64,000 nt of DNA, taken from assembly GCF_022788655.1 (NCBI RefSeq), contig NZ_CP084954.1, positions 1 to 64,000 on the forward strand. The letters are read 5' to 3'. A program made the position numbers and the translations under genes. Numbering within the stretch: position 1 is the first letter of the stretch; every line of letters begins with the position of its first letter. Below the pieces are notes generated by a model. It was not told the DNA's origin. It made no database searches and saw nothing but the letters and a program-made list of their open reading frames with translations. Origin of the DNA: Sulfitobacter indolifex (lineage in GTDB: Bacteria; Pseudomonadota; Alphaproteobacteria; Rhodobacterales; Rhodobacteraceae). Below, in pieces: positions 8,622 to 16,014 of this stretch.

Positions 8622-8649
8622 GGGGCCGATTGCTGCTGCATCCGGCCCC
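8622..8649 (-). promoter_or_regulatory. Stem-loop between dctP and dctQ, possible attenuator
   Basis: GGGGCCG and CGGCCCC form seven pairs with a 14-base loop just after the binding-protein stop. No T-run, so at most partial termination or 3'-end protection of the binding-protein message. Confidence 0.35.
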
Positions 8650-8663
8650 TTTGACGGTGGGGG

Positions 8664-9683
8664 TTACTGGCTCGCGTTGGCCATTTCCTCACGCATCATC
8701 TTATAGGCGGCCTGACCATCTACACCTGCCGCGTCGAGTTCGGCGATCACCTTGTCGCGTACCTTGGCGGCCATCTCAGCAAAGCGGGCCTGATCCTCTT
8801 CGGAGGCGGTGACGATTTTGTTGTCACCTGCAGCCTCGGTGGCCTCACGCGCGTCTACGTCGCTTTGATCCCAGACGGCACCCATCATGCGGCTCGCGGT
8901 TTCGCCAAAGACTTCGCTGTCGAGCTTTTGTTGCACGTCTTCGGGCAGGCCATCAAAGGTCTCTTGGCTCATGATGACCGAGAAGGAACCCCGGTAGAAA
9001 CCACCGGGCATTTCATAGACGTTCTTGGCCACTTCGTTCAGCTTGAAGCTGATCCGCTCGCCCATGTTCATCGCCACGGCGTCGGCGGCGCCGGAATCGA
9101 GCGTCTCGTAAACCTTGGGCGCGGGCACCTGAATGCCAACAAGGCCAAGCTCAGCCCCCACATCCGCCGAAACACCACCGCCAAGGCGCGTCTTCAGGCC
9201 TTGCAGGTCATCCAGCGAAGCAACTTCTTTGTTGGAGTGGATTTGGCCCGGACCATGGGTGGTCAGCGCAATCACCTTAACGCCGCGGTGTTCGTCGAGA
9301 TCTGCAAGCATCGCCTCATGCACGCGCCAATGCGCGACCGAAGCCGCCTCGGCATTGCCCTCATAACCGGGGATTTCCACCAGTTTGGTGCCGACAAAAC
9401 GACCGGGCGTGTAGCCGTGGAACAGGATCGCGATATCAGCGGCGCCATCCAGCAGCAGGTCCATCTGCGCGGGGGGCGGGGCAAGGCCGTTCTTCAACTC
9501 GGTCTCGATTAGCCCATCGCTGGCTTCCGACATCATCTCTGTCAGCTGGGTGAACATGCTGGTGTTGACCGGGTGGCTCGGCGGCAGCCAAGTGGAAATG
9601 GTCAGCGTCTCGGCCGCAAAAGCGCCGGTCGCGGTGCAGAGCGCAAGCGCACTGGTCGTGAGAAACTTGGTGAATTTGGTCAT
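8664..9683 (-). CDS. TRAP transporter solute-binding protein (DctP family)
   Basis: A periplasmic binding protein of 339 residues with a Sec signal peptide (TSALALCTATGAFA, cleavage near 23) and the DctP fold signature: STWLPPSHPVNTS at the start of the mature part, a region near GLKTRLGGGVSADVGAELG and the binding stretch around PAPKVYETLDSGAADAVAMN. GGGGAGGAG precedes the ATG. The gene heads a dctP-dctQ-dctM operon. Two palindromes lie in its leader, at 9698-9713 and 9749-9766, the latter matching the repeat in the marR/oxygenase promoter. Cargo unknown; an indolic or other aromatic acid is my guess from the regulon. Confidence 0.92.
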   Translation of the reverse strand: MTKFTKFLTTSALALCTATGAFAAETLTISTWLPPSHPVNTSMFTQLTEMMSEASDGLIETELKNGLAPPPAQMDLLLDGAADIAILFHGYTPGRFVGTKLVEIPGYEGNAEAASVAHWRVHEAMLADLDEHRGVKVIALTTHGPGQIHSNKEVASLDDLQGLKTRLGGGVSADVGAELGLVGIQVPAPKVYETLDSGAADAVAMNMGERISFKLNEVAKNVYEMPGGFYRGSFSVIMSQETFDGLPEDVQQKLDSEVFGETASRMMGAVWDQSDVDAREATEAAGDNKIVTASEEDQARFAEMAAKVRDKVIAELDAAGVDGQAAYKMMREEMANASQ

Positions 9684-9697
9684 TTTGGGCTCCTCCC

Positions 9698-9713
9698 CAT
9701 ATCGTTCGATATG
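9698..9713. promoter_or_regulatory. 16-base palindrome in the TRAP leader
   Basis: CATATCG-TT-CGATATG is a perfect 7+7 inverted repeat between the putative promoter and the ribosome-binding site of dctP. It differs from the TATATG-N6-CATATA element, so a second regulator or an RNA structure is possible. Confidence 0.45.
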
Positions 9714-9748
9714 CCTCGGCGGGGTTCTCCCAAACCCGTGTCGCCAAG

Positions 9749-9766
9749 TATATGCTTTTTCATATA
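9749..9766. promoter_or_regulatory. Candidate MarR operator upstream of the TRAP operon
   Basis: TATATG-CTTTTT-CATATA is a perfect 6+6 inverted repeat. On the minus strand it reads TATATGAAAAAGCATATA and overlaps a possible -10 (TATACT). The core TATATGAAAAA-N-CATAT is the same as at 10414-10430 in the marR/oxygenase divergent promoter. Confidence 0.7.
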
Positions 9767-9822
9767 TTCACATTTAGATCACGATTGGAACTGTTTTTTA
9801 TGGTGGGAGCAAGGGGGTGAAA

Positions 9823-10317
9823 TCAGCCCTGCGGGTCCGCTGAGCCATCCAACGCCGCAAGCAGGGATTTCAGCGCCGGTTTCAATTGCGCCCCCTCATT
9901 GCCCTTGAGCATTTCCATCAAAGCAGCCTCATGACGCCGCGCTTGGGGCACCAGTTCAGCGGCCAGCGCGCGGCCTGCATCGGTCAGATAGACCCGCACG
10001 CGCCGGCCATCGGCAGGGTCACTGCGGCGGATCAACAGGCCGCGCTCCTCCATCTGAGCGATGATTCGTGTAAGGCGTGATTGCTCGGCCAATGCCTGTC
10101 GGGCCAATTGGGTAATCATCGCGCCATCGGTGTCTGAAAGGCAGGCCAACACCCGCCATTCTGGCACGCGCAGCCCGGCTTTGCGTACCTGCGCGTGGAA
10201 CTGCGCGCTCGCAACATCACTGGCCGCCGCCAAGAGATAGAGCAGGTAGTCAGAAACGAATCCCCCATCCTGCGCTGTTTCTTCGTTGGTGCCTGCGTCG
10301 GTTATCTGTTGCGTCAC
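9823..10317 (-). CDS. MarR family transcriptional regulator of the oxygenase/TRAP genes
   Basis: A winged-helix repressor of about 164 residues. I choose the GTG at 10317 (reading MTQQITDAG) because the open frame further upstream runs through the promoter and operator; AAAGG lies eight bases before it. The wing and recognition helix region (ITQLARQALAEQSRLTRIIAQMEERGLLI, shown by its helix pattern) and the DGRRVRVYLTDAGR wing are typical of MarR proteins, which usually bind aromatic ligands. It is divergent from the oxygenase operon and upstream of the TRAP operon, with the same inverted repeat in both control regions. MarR repressors are known for auxin-degradation (iad) loci, which fits. 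Confidence 0.88.
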   Translation of the reverse strand: MTQQITDAGTNEETAQDGGFVSDYLLYLLAAASDVASAQFHAQVRKAGLRVPEWRVLACLSDTDGAMITQLARQALAEQSRLTRIIAQMEERGLLIRRSDPADGRRVRVYLTDAGRALAAELVPQARRHEAALMEMLKGNEGAQLKPALKSLLAALDGSADPQG

Positions 10318-10402
10318 ACCTGTTAACCCTTTGATGGAAAGCGGCCCTTTACGCCTCGGCTTATTTAAATGGCGGGCAAACTCGCGCTTTGCAAGAAAAC
10401 CC

Positions 10403-10431
10403 TTGACCGAAACTATATGAAAAATCATATT
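10403..10431 (+). promoter_or_regulatory. Probable promoter of the oxygenase operon
   Basis: TTGACC (10403-10408), 17 bases, CATATT (10426-10431). The -10 and most of the spacer are covered by the inverted repeat, as expected for repression. The first ATG lies 22 bases downstream with GGGAGG in between. Confidence 0.6.
10415..10430. promoter_or_regulatory. Candidate MarR operator in the marR/oxygenase divergent promoter
   Basis: ATATGA-AAAA-TCATAT is a perfect 6+6 inverted repeat with a four-base centre, sharing the core TATATGAAAAA-N-CATAT with the element upstream of the TRAP operon. Confidence 0.75.
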
Positions 10432-10453
10432 GTTTGTCACGGGAGGACGTCAC

Positions 10454-11404
10454 ATGTCGAAATTCAACGCCATTGTGCGCGAGGTCACAGCGCTGACCGA
10501 TCGCATCAGCGAGTTCCAGATTGGGGCAGCAGACGGCAGCGCGCTGCCGGCGTGGGAGGCGGGTGCGCATGTGCTCTTCGACCTGCCCGACGGCGACACC
10601 CGCGCCTATTCCCTAATCGCTTTCGACCCGATCCCCGAAGCCCCAGAATGCTATCGCATCGCCGTCCAGCGTGAGCCTGAGGGCAAGGGCGGCTCGATCC
10701 ATATGCATGGGCTAAAATCCGGCGCAGAAATCTCCTGCGCCGCCCCAAAGAATGACTTTGCCCTGACGCCGGGCGCGCCTGCGGTGCTGCTGGCGGGGGG
10801 GATTGGCATCACGCCAATGATCTCAATGGCGACGACACTCAAGGCCGCCGGTCAGGCGTTCGCCTTTCACTACTCTGGCCGCAGCGCGCCGCTCATGGCC
10901 TATCGCGATACTCTGCGCGATACCTTCGGCGATGCCTTGCATCTGCATTGCGACGACGACGACAGCGCGCTGAACCTTGACGCGGTGATTGCCTCTGCGG
11001 GCGCCGACGCGCATCTCTATGTCTGTGGCCCCAAGGGGTTGATCGAAGCGGTAAAGGCCAAGGCCGAAGCGGCGGGTATCGCGGCGGACCGCATCCATTT
11101 TGAACTCTTCGACGCACCGCAAGAGCAAGCAGGCGACAGCGCCTTTGAGGTCGAGTTGGCCTCAAGCGGGGAGGTCTTCACCATCCCGCCCGGCCAATCC
11201 ATCATCGACGTGCTGGAAGCGGGCGGCGTCGATGTCATGTACGACTGCCAGCGCGGCGACTGCGGCATCTGCCAATGCGACGTCATCAGCGGCACCCCCG
11301 ATCACCGCGACGTGGTGCTGTCTGAGGCCGAACGCGCCGCAGGCAACGTCATGCAAATCTGTGTCAGCCGCGCCAATTCACCGCGCCTTGTACTCGACAT
11401 CTGA
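10454..11404 (+). CDS. Oxygenase reductase: flavin/NAD(P)H and 2Fe-2S ferredoxin domains (PDR/VanB type)
   Basis: Electron-transfer partner of the Rieske oxygenase encoded next. The 316-residue protein has an N-terminal flavin-binding barrel (with RAYSLI near 50), an NAD-binding part (VLLAGGIGITPMISM, about 110-125) and a C-terminal plant-type 2Fe-2S domain with Cys265, Cys270, Cys273 and Cys303. This order, with the ferredoxin at the C-terminus, is that of phthalate dioxygenase reductase and VanB. The start is the ATG after GGGAGG; the TTG frame-open extension upstream enters the promoter. First gene of an eight-gene operon; 11 bases separate it from the oxygenase alpha gene. Confidence 0.92.
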   Translation: MSKFNAIVREVTALTDRISEFQIGAADGSALPAWEAGAHVLFDLPDGDTRAYSLIAFDPIPEAPECYRIAVQREPEGKGGSIHMHGLKSGAEISCAAPKNDFALTPGAPAVLLAGGIGITPMISMATTLKAAGQAFAFHYSGRSAPLMAYRDTLRDTFGDALHLHCDDDDSALNLDAVIASAGADAHLYVCGPKGLIEAVKAKAEAAGIAADRIHFELFDAPQEQAGDSAFEVELASSGEVFTIPPGQSIIDVLEAGGVDVMYDCQRGDCGICQCDVISGTPDHRDVVLSEAERAAGNVMQICVSRANSPRLVLDI

Positions 11405-11415
11405 GGGAGGAAATC

Positions 11416-12750
11416 ATGGGACGTTACGACAGCCCGGCGGCACTGGCCGCCCTCGTGCAGCCACATCAGGTGCACCGCGATATCTACACCGATCAAGAGG
11501 TGTTCCAGCAGGAGATGAAGCATCTCTTCGCCAATGCTTGGGTCTTTGTCGGCCATGAAAGCCAGACGCCGAACAAGGGGGACTACTTCAGCACCCATAT
11601 CGGCACCCAGCCGGTCATTCAGGTGCGCCATTCGACGGGCGACATCCATGTGCTGCTGAACCGCTGTCCGCATAAGGGCACCAAGATCGTGATTGACCGG
11701 CAGGGCAACACCGGCAAGTTCTTCCGCTGCCCCTATCACGCATGGAGCTTCAAGACCGACGGCTGCCTTTTGGCGATCCCGCTCAAGAAGGGCTACCAAG
11801 ATACCGGGCTAGAAGACACCGACAGCGGCAAGGGCATGCGCAGCGTCGGGGATGTGAAGAACTACCGTGGCTTTATCTTCGCCCGGCTTGCCGAAGAGGG
11901 CATCAGCTTCGAAGAGTTCTTCGGCGAGAGCCTGTCGTCACTCGACAATATGGTGGACCGCTCCCCCGCAGGACGGCTCGAAGTCGTCGGCCCGCCGCTG
12001 CGCTATATGCATCACTGCAACTGGAAGATGTTGGTCGAAAACCAGACCGATACCTGCCACCCGATGGTGGCCCACGAAAGCTCTGCCGGGACGGCGGTGA
12101 AGCTTTACGAAGAGCTCGACTTGCCCGAAGGCGCGCCCAAACCTGCGGCGATGGAGATCATCGCCCCCTTTATGTCCCCTTACGAGTTTTTCGAAGGCAT
12201 GGGCATCCGAACATGGCCCAACGGCCACGGGCACACGGGCGTAAACCATTCAATCCACTCCGATTATTCCGCCATCCCCGGCTATTTCGAAGCGCTCTGC
12301 GAAAGCTATGGAGAGGAAAAAGCCAAGGCGATCTTGGACGAAAACCGCCACAACACGGTCTATTTCCCTAACATCATGATCAAAGGGCCGATCCAGCAAC
12401 TGCGGGTCTTCATCCCCATCGCGGCGGACCGCACGGTGGTGGAAAGCTATATCTACCGCCTTGTGGACGCGCCGGATGAGCTGACCGCCCGCACCGCGAT
12501 GTACAACCGCATGATCAACGCGCCCACCTCCATCGTCGGGCACGATGATCTGGAGATGTACGAGCGTGCCCAAGAAGGGTTGATGGTCAACGGGTTGGAA
12601 TGGGTCAACATCCAGCGGCTGATCGAAGACGACGAAGACTTCGAGACGGAAGCGGTCGAAAACGGCACAACCGAGCGCCAGATGCGCAACCAATTCCATG
12701 CGTGGGTCAAATTTATGACCATGGGCCAAACAGCGGAGGCTGCGGAATGA
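11416..12750 (+). CDS. Rieske ring-hydroxylating oxygenase, alpha subunit (IAA dioxygenase-like)
   Basis: Catalytic subunit of a three-component aromatic-ring oxygenase, 444 residues. The Rieske 2Fe-2S ligands are Cys84, His86, Cys105 and His108 (CPH ... CPYH). The mononuclear iron site is Asp212-x2-His215-x4-His220 in the stretch TDTCHPMVAH; a Gln and Asn precede it as in the family. Preceded by GAGGGAGG. Together with the following beta subunit and preceding reductase it forms a full system. From the downstream CoA ligase, aldolase-like pair and isatin-hydrolase-like cyclase I infer indole-3-acetate as substrate, giving dioxindole-3-acetate. Other carboxylated aromatics such as phthalates or benzoates remain possible. 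Confidence 0.9.
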   Translation: MGRYDSPAALAALVQPHQVHRDIYTDQEVFQQEMKHLFANAWVFVGHESQTPNKGDYFSTHIGTQPVIQVRHSTGDIHVLLNRCPHKGTKIVIDRQGNTGKFFRCPYHAWSFKTDGCLLAIPLKKGYQDTGLEDTDSGKGMRSVGDVKNYRGFIFARLAEEGISFEEFFGESLSSLDNMVDRSPAGRLEVVGPPLRYMHHCNWKMLVENQTDTCHPMVAHESSAGTAVKLYEELDLPEGAPKPAAMEIIAPFMSPYEFFEGMGIRTWPNGHGHTGVNHSIHSDYSAIPGYFEALCESYGEEKAKAILDENRHNTVYFPNIMIKGPIQQLRVFIPIAADRTVVESYIYRLVDAPDELTARTAMYNRMINAPTSIVGHDDLEMYERAQEGLMVNGLEWVNIQRLIEDDEDFETEAVENGTTERQMRNQFHAWVKFMTMGQTAEAAE

Positions 12751-13226
12751 GCGTGACGCGCGAAACCCTGATCGACTTCATCTATGACGAAGTGCGCATG
12801 TTGGACGAGGGGCACTATACCGAATGGCTAAACCTCTGGCTGCCGGATGGGCACTACTGGATGCCGCTGGACTATCAACAGACCGATCCGATCAATCAAA
12901 CCTCGCTGATGTATGAGGATATGTTCATGCTGAAACTACGCGTCGAACGGCTCAACGGCGCGCGGACTTTCAGCCAAAAACCCAAAAGCCGCTGTCATCA
13001 TGTGATCCAGCGTCCTTTCGTCGATGAAATGGACTTGGAGGCGGGGCGTTTCGTCACGACAACCTTCATGCACTACGTCGAAACGCGACTGGATGAGCAG
13101 CAACTGCTCGCTGTCACTGCGCGGCATGAGCTGTCCTTGGTCGACGGCGCACTGCGGATCGCCAACAAACGGGTCGATATCGTCAACTGCGACGCGGCCT
13201 TTCGCAACATTCAGTTGCTGCCATGA
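12747..13226 (+). CDS. Ring-hydroxylating oxygenase, beta subunit
   Basis: The small structural subunit (159 residues) of the Rieske oxygenase, a member of the SnoaL/NTF2-like fold. The true start is the ATG overlapping the alpha-subunit stop (ATGA), giving MSVTRETLIDFIYDE; the longer open frame is an artefact of reading inside the alpha gene. Typical beta-subunit features are the acidic N-terminal helix (DEVRMLDEGHYTEWL), the loop with YWMPLDY and the C-terminal strand ANKRVDIVNCDA. It is coupled to the next gene by another ATGA overlap. Confidence 0.9.
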   Translation: MSVTRETLIDFIYDEVRMLDEGHYTEWLNLWLPDGHYWMPLDYQQTDPINQTSLMYEDMFMLKLRVERLNGARTFSQKPKSRCHHVIQRPFVDEMDLEAGRFVTTTFMHYVETRLDEQQLLAVTARHELSLVDGALRIANKRVDIVNCDAAFRNIQLLP

Positions 13227-14848
13227 TCGCGCCAGAGATCGAAACGGTTTGCGCAGCCTTTGAAAACACCGCAAAGCGGTATCCCGAACGGGGCTTTTTG
13301 AATGTCCTGCCCGAAACGGCAGCGCTCTACGGGATCGCGGCGGGGGAGGTGACCTACGCCGAAGCCGCGCGCGAGGTCGCGGCTCTGCGGGAGAAAATCG
13401 CGGCGGCGGGCTACCTACCCGGCCAGCGGGTCATGCTGCTGATGGAGAACCGCCCGGCATTTTTCCTCTGGTGGCTGGCGTTGAACGGCTTGGGCCTGTC
13501 GGTGGTGCCGGTGAACCCCGATCTACGCGCGGCGGAGCTCAGCTATATGATCGACCACGCCGAGCCGGTCTTGGCCGTGGCGATCCCGGCACGTGGCGAT
13601 GATCTGCGCGCGGCAGCGCGGCAAGCGGGGCGCGAAATGCCAGTGATTGCACCGGGCGATCCTCTCCCTGCGCCGGTCTCAAGCACGGCCATCGCGGCTA
13701 GGGAGGGCGGCGCGGAGGATGCGGAAGCGGCACTCCTCTACACCTCCGGCACCACGGGTCAGCCCAAAGGCTGCATCCTGACCAACACCTATTTCCTCGA
13801 CGCCGGACGCTGGTACGCAGACACAGGCGGGCTCTGCGCCCTGTCGCAGGACGGCGAGCGCATGATCACGCCGTTGCCGATCTTCCACATGAACGCGATG
13901 GCCTATTCCTTTATGGCGATGATCGCCGTGGGCGGTTGTCTGACCGCACTTGACCGGTTCCATCCGCGCAGCTGGTGGGCGTCGGTCCGGGCGTCGGGGG
14001 CGACCTGCCTGCACTACCTCGGCGTGATGCCATCTATGTTGATGGGGGCCGAAGAAAGCGACGAGGACCGCGATCACGCCGTGCGCTTCGGCTTCGGCGC
14101 GGGGGTGGACCCGAAACTCCACGCCGGTTTTGAGGCGCGTTTCGGCTTCCCGTTGGTGGAGGCTTGGGCCATGACCGAGACGGGCGCAGGCGCCGTGATT
14201 TGCGCCAACCGCGCACCACGCCGGGTGGGCGAAAGCTGTCTCGGTGCGGTTGAGCAAGGGCTGGACGTACGGCTGGTCGATGACGCCGGACAAGAGGCGG
14301 AACAGGGCGAACTGCTGGTGCGCCGTGCGGGCACCGACCCCCGGCGGGGATTTTTCGCGGGCTATTTCAAGAATGCCCAAGCCACGGATGAGGCATGGCA
14401 GGGCGGCTGGTTCCACACCGGTGACATCGTGCGCCGCGCGCCTGACGGCGCTATGTTCTTTGTCGACCGTAAGAAAAACGTGATCCGTCGCTCGGGCGAA
14501 AACATCGCGGCGGTGGAGGTGGAATCGACCCTGATGCGCCACCCCGCTGTGGCCAGCGCCGCCGTCGCCGCCGTGCCGGACGCGGTGCGCGGGGATGAGG
14601 TCTTTGCCTGTATCGTCGCGAAAGACGCGGGCGCTGATCCTGCCGACTTGGCGCAGGAAATCACCCGATGGTGCCTCACTCAACTTGCCTACTACAAAGC
14701 CCCCGGCTTCATCGCTTTCGTCGACACACTGCCACTGACCGCGACGCAGAAACTTCAACGCGGAGTGCTGAAAACGCTGGCGGCTGACCTGCGCGACGAT
14801 CCCACAACCCATGATATGCGCGGGCTGAAGAAACGGACGGCTGCATGA
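13223..14848 (+). CDS. AMP-dependent acyl-CoA synthetase (aryl/indolyl-acetate CoA ligase candidate)
   Basis: An adenylate-forming CoA ligase of 541 residues. It has the P-loop YTSGTTGQPKG (173-183), the A5 region WAMTETGAG, the A7/A8 stretch HTGDIVRRAPDGAMFFVDRKKNVIRRSGENI and the A10 lysine in TATQKLQRG. It would activate a carboxylic acid as its CoA thioester in the cytoplasm. In the proposed pathway it makes dioxindole-3-acetyl-CoA from the oxygenase product, which sets up the following carbon-carbon cleavage. The start and stop both overlap neighbours by four bases. Substrate is inferred from context; the family call is secure. Confidence 0.9.
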   Translation: MIAPEIETVCAAFENTAKRYPERGFLNVLPETAALYGIAAGEVTYAEAAREVAALREKIAAAGYLPGQRVMLLMENRPAFFLWWLALNGLGLSVVPVNPDLRAAELSYMIDHAEPVLAVAIPARGDDLRAAARQAGREMPVIAPGDPLPAPVSSTAIAAREGGAEDAEAALLYTSGTTGQPKGCILTNTYFLDAGRWYADTGGLCALSQDGERMITPLPIFHMNAMAYSFMAMIAVGGCLTALDRFHPRSWWASVRASGATCLHYLGVMPSMLMGAEESDEDRDHAVRFGFGAGVDPKLHAGFEARFGFPLVEAWAMTETGAGAVICANRAPRRVGESCLGAVEQGLDVRLVDDAGQEAEQGELLVRRAGTDPRRGFFAGYFKNAQATDEAWQGGWFHTGDIVRRAPDGAMFFVDRKKNVIRRSGENIAAVEVESTLMRHPAVASAAVAAVPDAVRGDEVFACIVAKDAGADPADLAQEITRWCLTQLAYYKAPGFIAFVDTLPLTATQKLQRGVLKTLAADLRDDPTTHDMRGLKKRTAA

Positions 14849-16014
14849 AACGGCAGAGTTATGAAGGCGTGGTCATCGCCGCGCCAACCTCGGTGCCCTA
14901 TCAGCGCTATAGCAATGCGACCGCGCATTGGTGGATCGCCCGCGCCCTGCGCGACATGCTGGGCCAAGCGGGGATCGCCCCGGCGGCGTTGGACGGTTTT
15001 TCGGTTTCCAGCTTTTCGCTCGCGCCCGACACGCCAGTGGGGCTGACCCAGCATCTAGGCCTCAGCCCGCGCTGGCTCGATACCGTGCCCACAGGCGGGG
15101 CCAGCGGGGTGATCGCCCTGCGCCGCGCCGCGCGGGCGGTGCAAGCGGGGGACGTGGATGTGGTCGCCTGTGTGGCGGGCGACGCGAACCGGATCGACAG
15201 TTTCCGCACACTCCTCAGCGGCTTTTCGCGCTTTTCGATGGATGCGACCTTCCCCTACGGCTTCGGCGGCCCCAACGCGAGTTTCGCCCTGCTGATGGAC
15301 CGCTATATGCAGGAATACGGCGCCACCCGAGAGGATTTTGGCCAGATCGCCGTGGCCCAACGTGGCAACGCGCTGCGCTATCCCAAGGCGCTGATGAAGA
15401 CCCCACTCACCCTCGATCAATACCTCAATGCGCGGATGATCTCGGACCCCATTGCTCTTTTCGATTGTGTCATGCCCTGCGCCGGGGCCGAGGCGTTTTT
15501 GGTCATGCGCGAAGACGAGGCCGCGCGCCGCAATTTGCCCTTCGCCCGGATCAGCGGCACAATCGAGCGGCACAACGCCTACCCCGAAGACCCAATGCAA
15601 CTGCGCGGCGGCTGGGGCGTGGATATTGATGAGCTTTATGACATGGCGGGCCATGGGCCTGAGGGCGTCGACCTGTTGCAAACCTACGACGACTATCCGG
15701 TGATCTCGATGATGCAGTTCGAAGACCTCGGCTTATGCGCCAAGGGGGAGGGGGCCGCGTTCGTCCGTCAGCGTGATCTGACAATCTCGGGCGACTTCCC
15801 GCATAACACTTCTGGCGGGCAATTATCGGTCGGCCAAGCCGGGGCCGCGGGTGGTTATTTGGGGCTAGTCGAGGCGATACGGCAGGTAACCGGACAGGCC
15901 GATGGCACGCAGGTGGCAAACGCACAGCGGGCGCTGGTCTCGGGCTTTGGCATGATCAACTATGACCGGGGCGTTTGTTCGGCAGCGGCGATCATCGAAG
16001 GGGGCGGGGTATGA
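14845..16014 (+). CDS. Thiolase-superfamily protein lacking catalytic Cys/His, Ltp2-like aldolase candidate
   Basis: A 389-residue member of the SCP2-type thiolase (lipid-transfer) family. The nucleophilic Cys of true thiolases falls in TGGASG (about 84-88), where a Gly stands in its place, and the usual GHPxGATG histidine motif is changed to SVGQAGAAGG. Such proteins are not thiolases; the characterised Ltp2 works with a DUF35 protein as a retro-aldolase that cleaves a tertiary beta-hydroxyacyl-CoA. The next gene here encodes a DUF35 domain, giving the same pair. In the proposed route it would split dioxindole-3-acetyl-CoA into isatin and acetyl-CoA. Family secure, activity inferred. Confidence 0.82.
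   Translation: MKRQSYEGVVIAAPTSVPYQRYSNATAHWWIARALRDMLGQAGIAPAALDGFSVSSFSLAPDTPVGLTQHLGLSPRWLDTVPTGGASGVIALRRAARAVQAGDVDVVACVAGDANRIDSFRTLLSGFSRFSMDATFPYGFGGPNASFALLMDRYMQEYGATREDFGQIAVAQRGNALRYPKALMKTPLTLDQYLNARMISDPIALFDCVMPCAGAEAFLVMREDEAARRNLPFARISGTIERHNAYPEDPMQLRGGWGVDIDELYDMAGHGPEGVDLLQTYDDYPVISMMQFEDLGLCAKGEGAAFVRQRDLTISGDFPHNTSGGQLSVGQAGAAGGYLGLVEAIRQVTGQADGTQVANAQRALVSGFGMINYDRGVCSAAAIIEGGGV

Noticed and set aside
11416..12750. Phthalate or benzoate dioxygenase as the name of the Rieske protein
   Set aside because: The family cannot be told apart from motifs alone; a downstream CoA ligase, aldolase-like pair and isatin-hydrolase-like cyclase do not fit phthalate or benzoate pathways, which need a dihydrodiol dehydrogenase and ring-cleavage enzymes.
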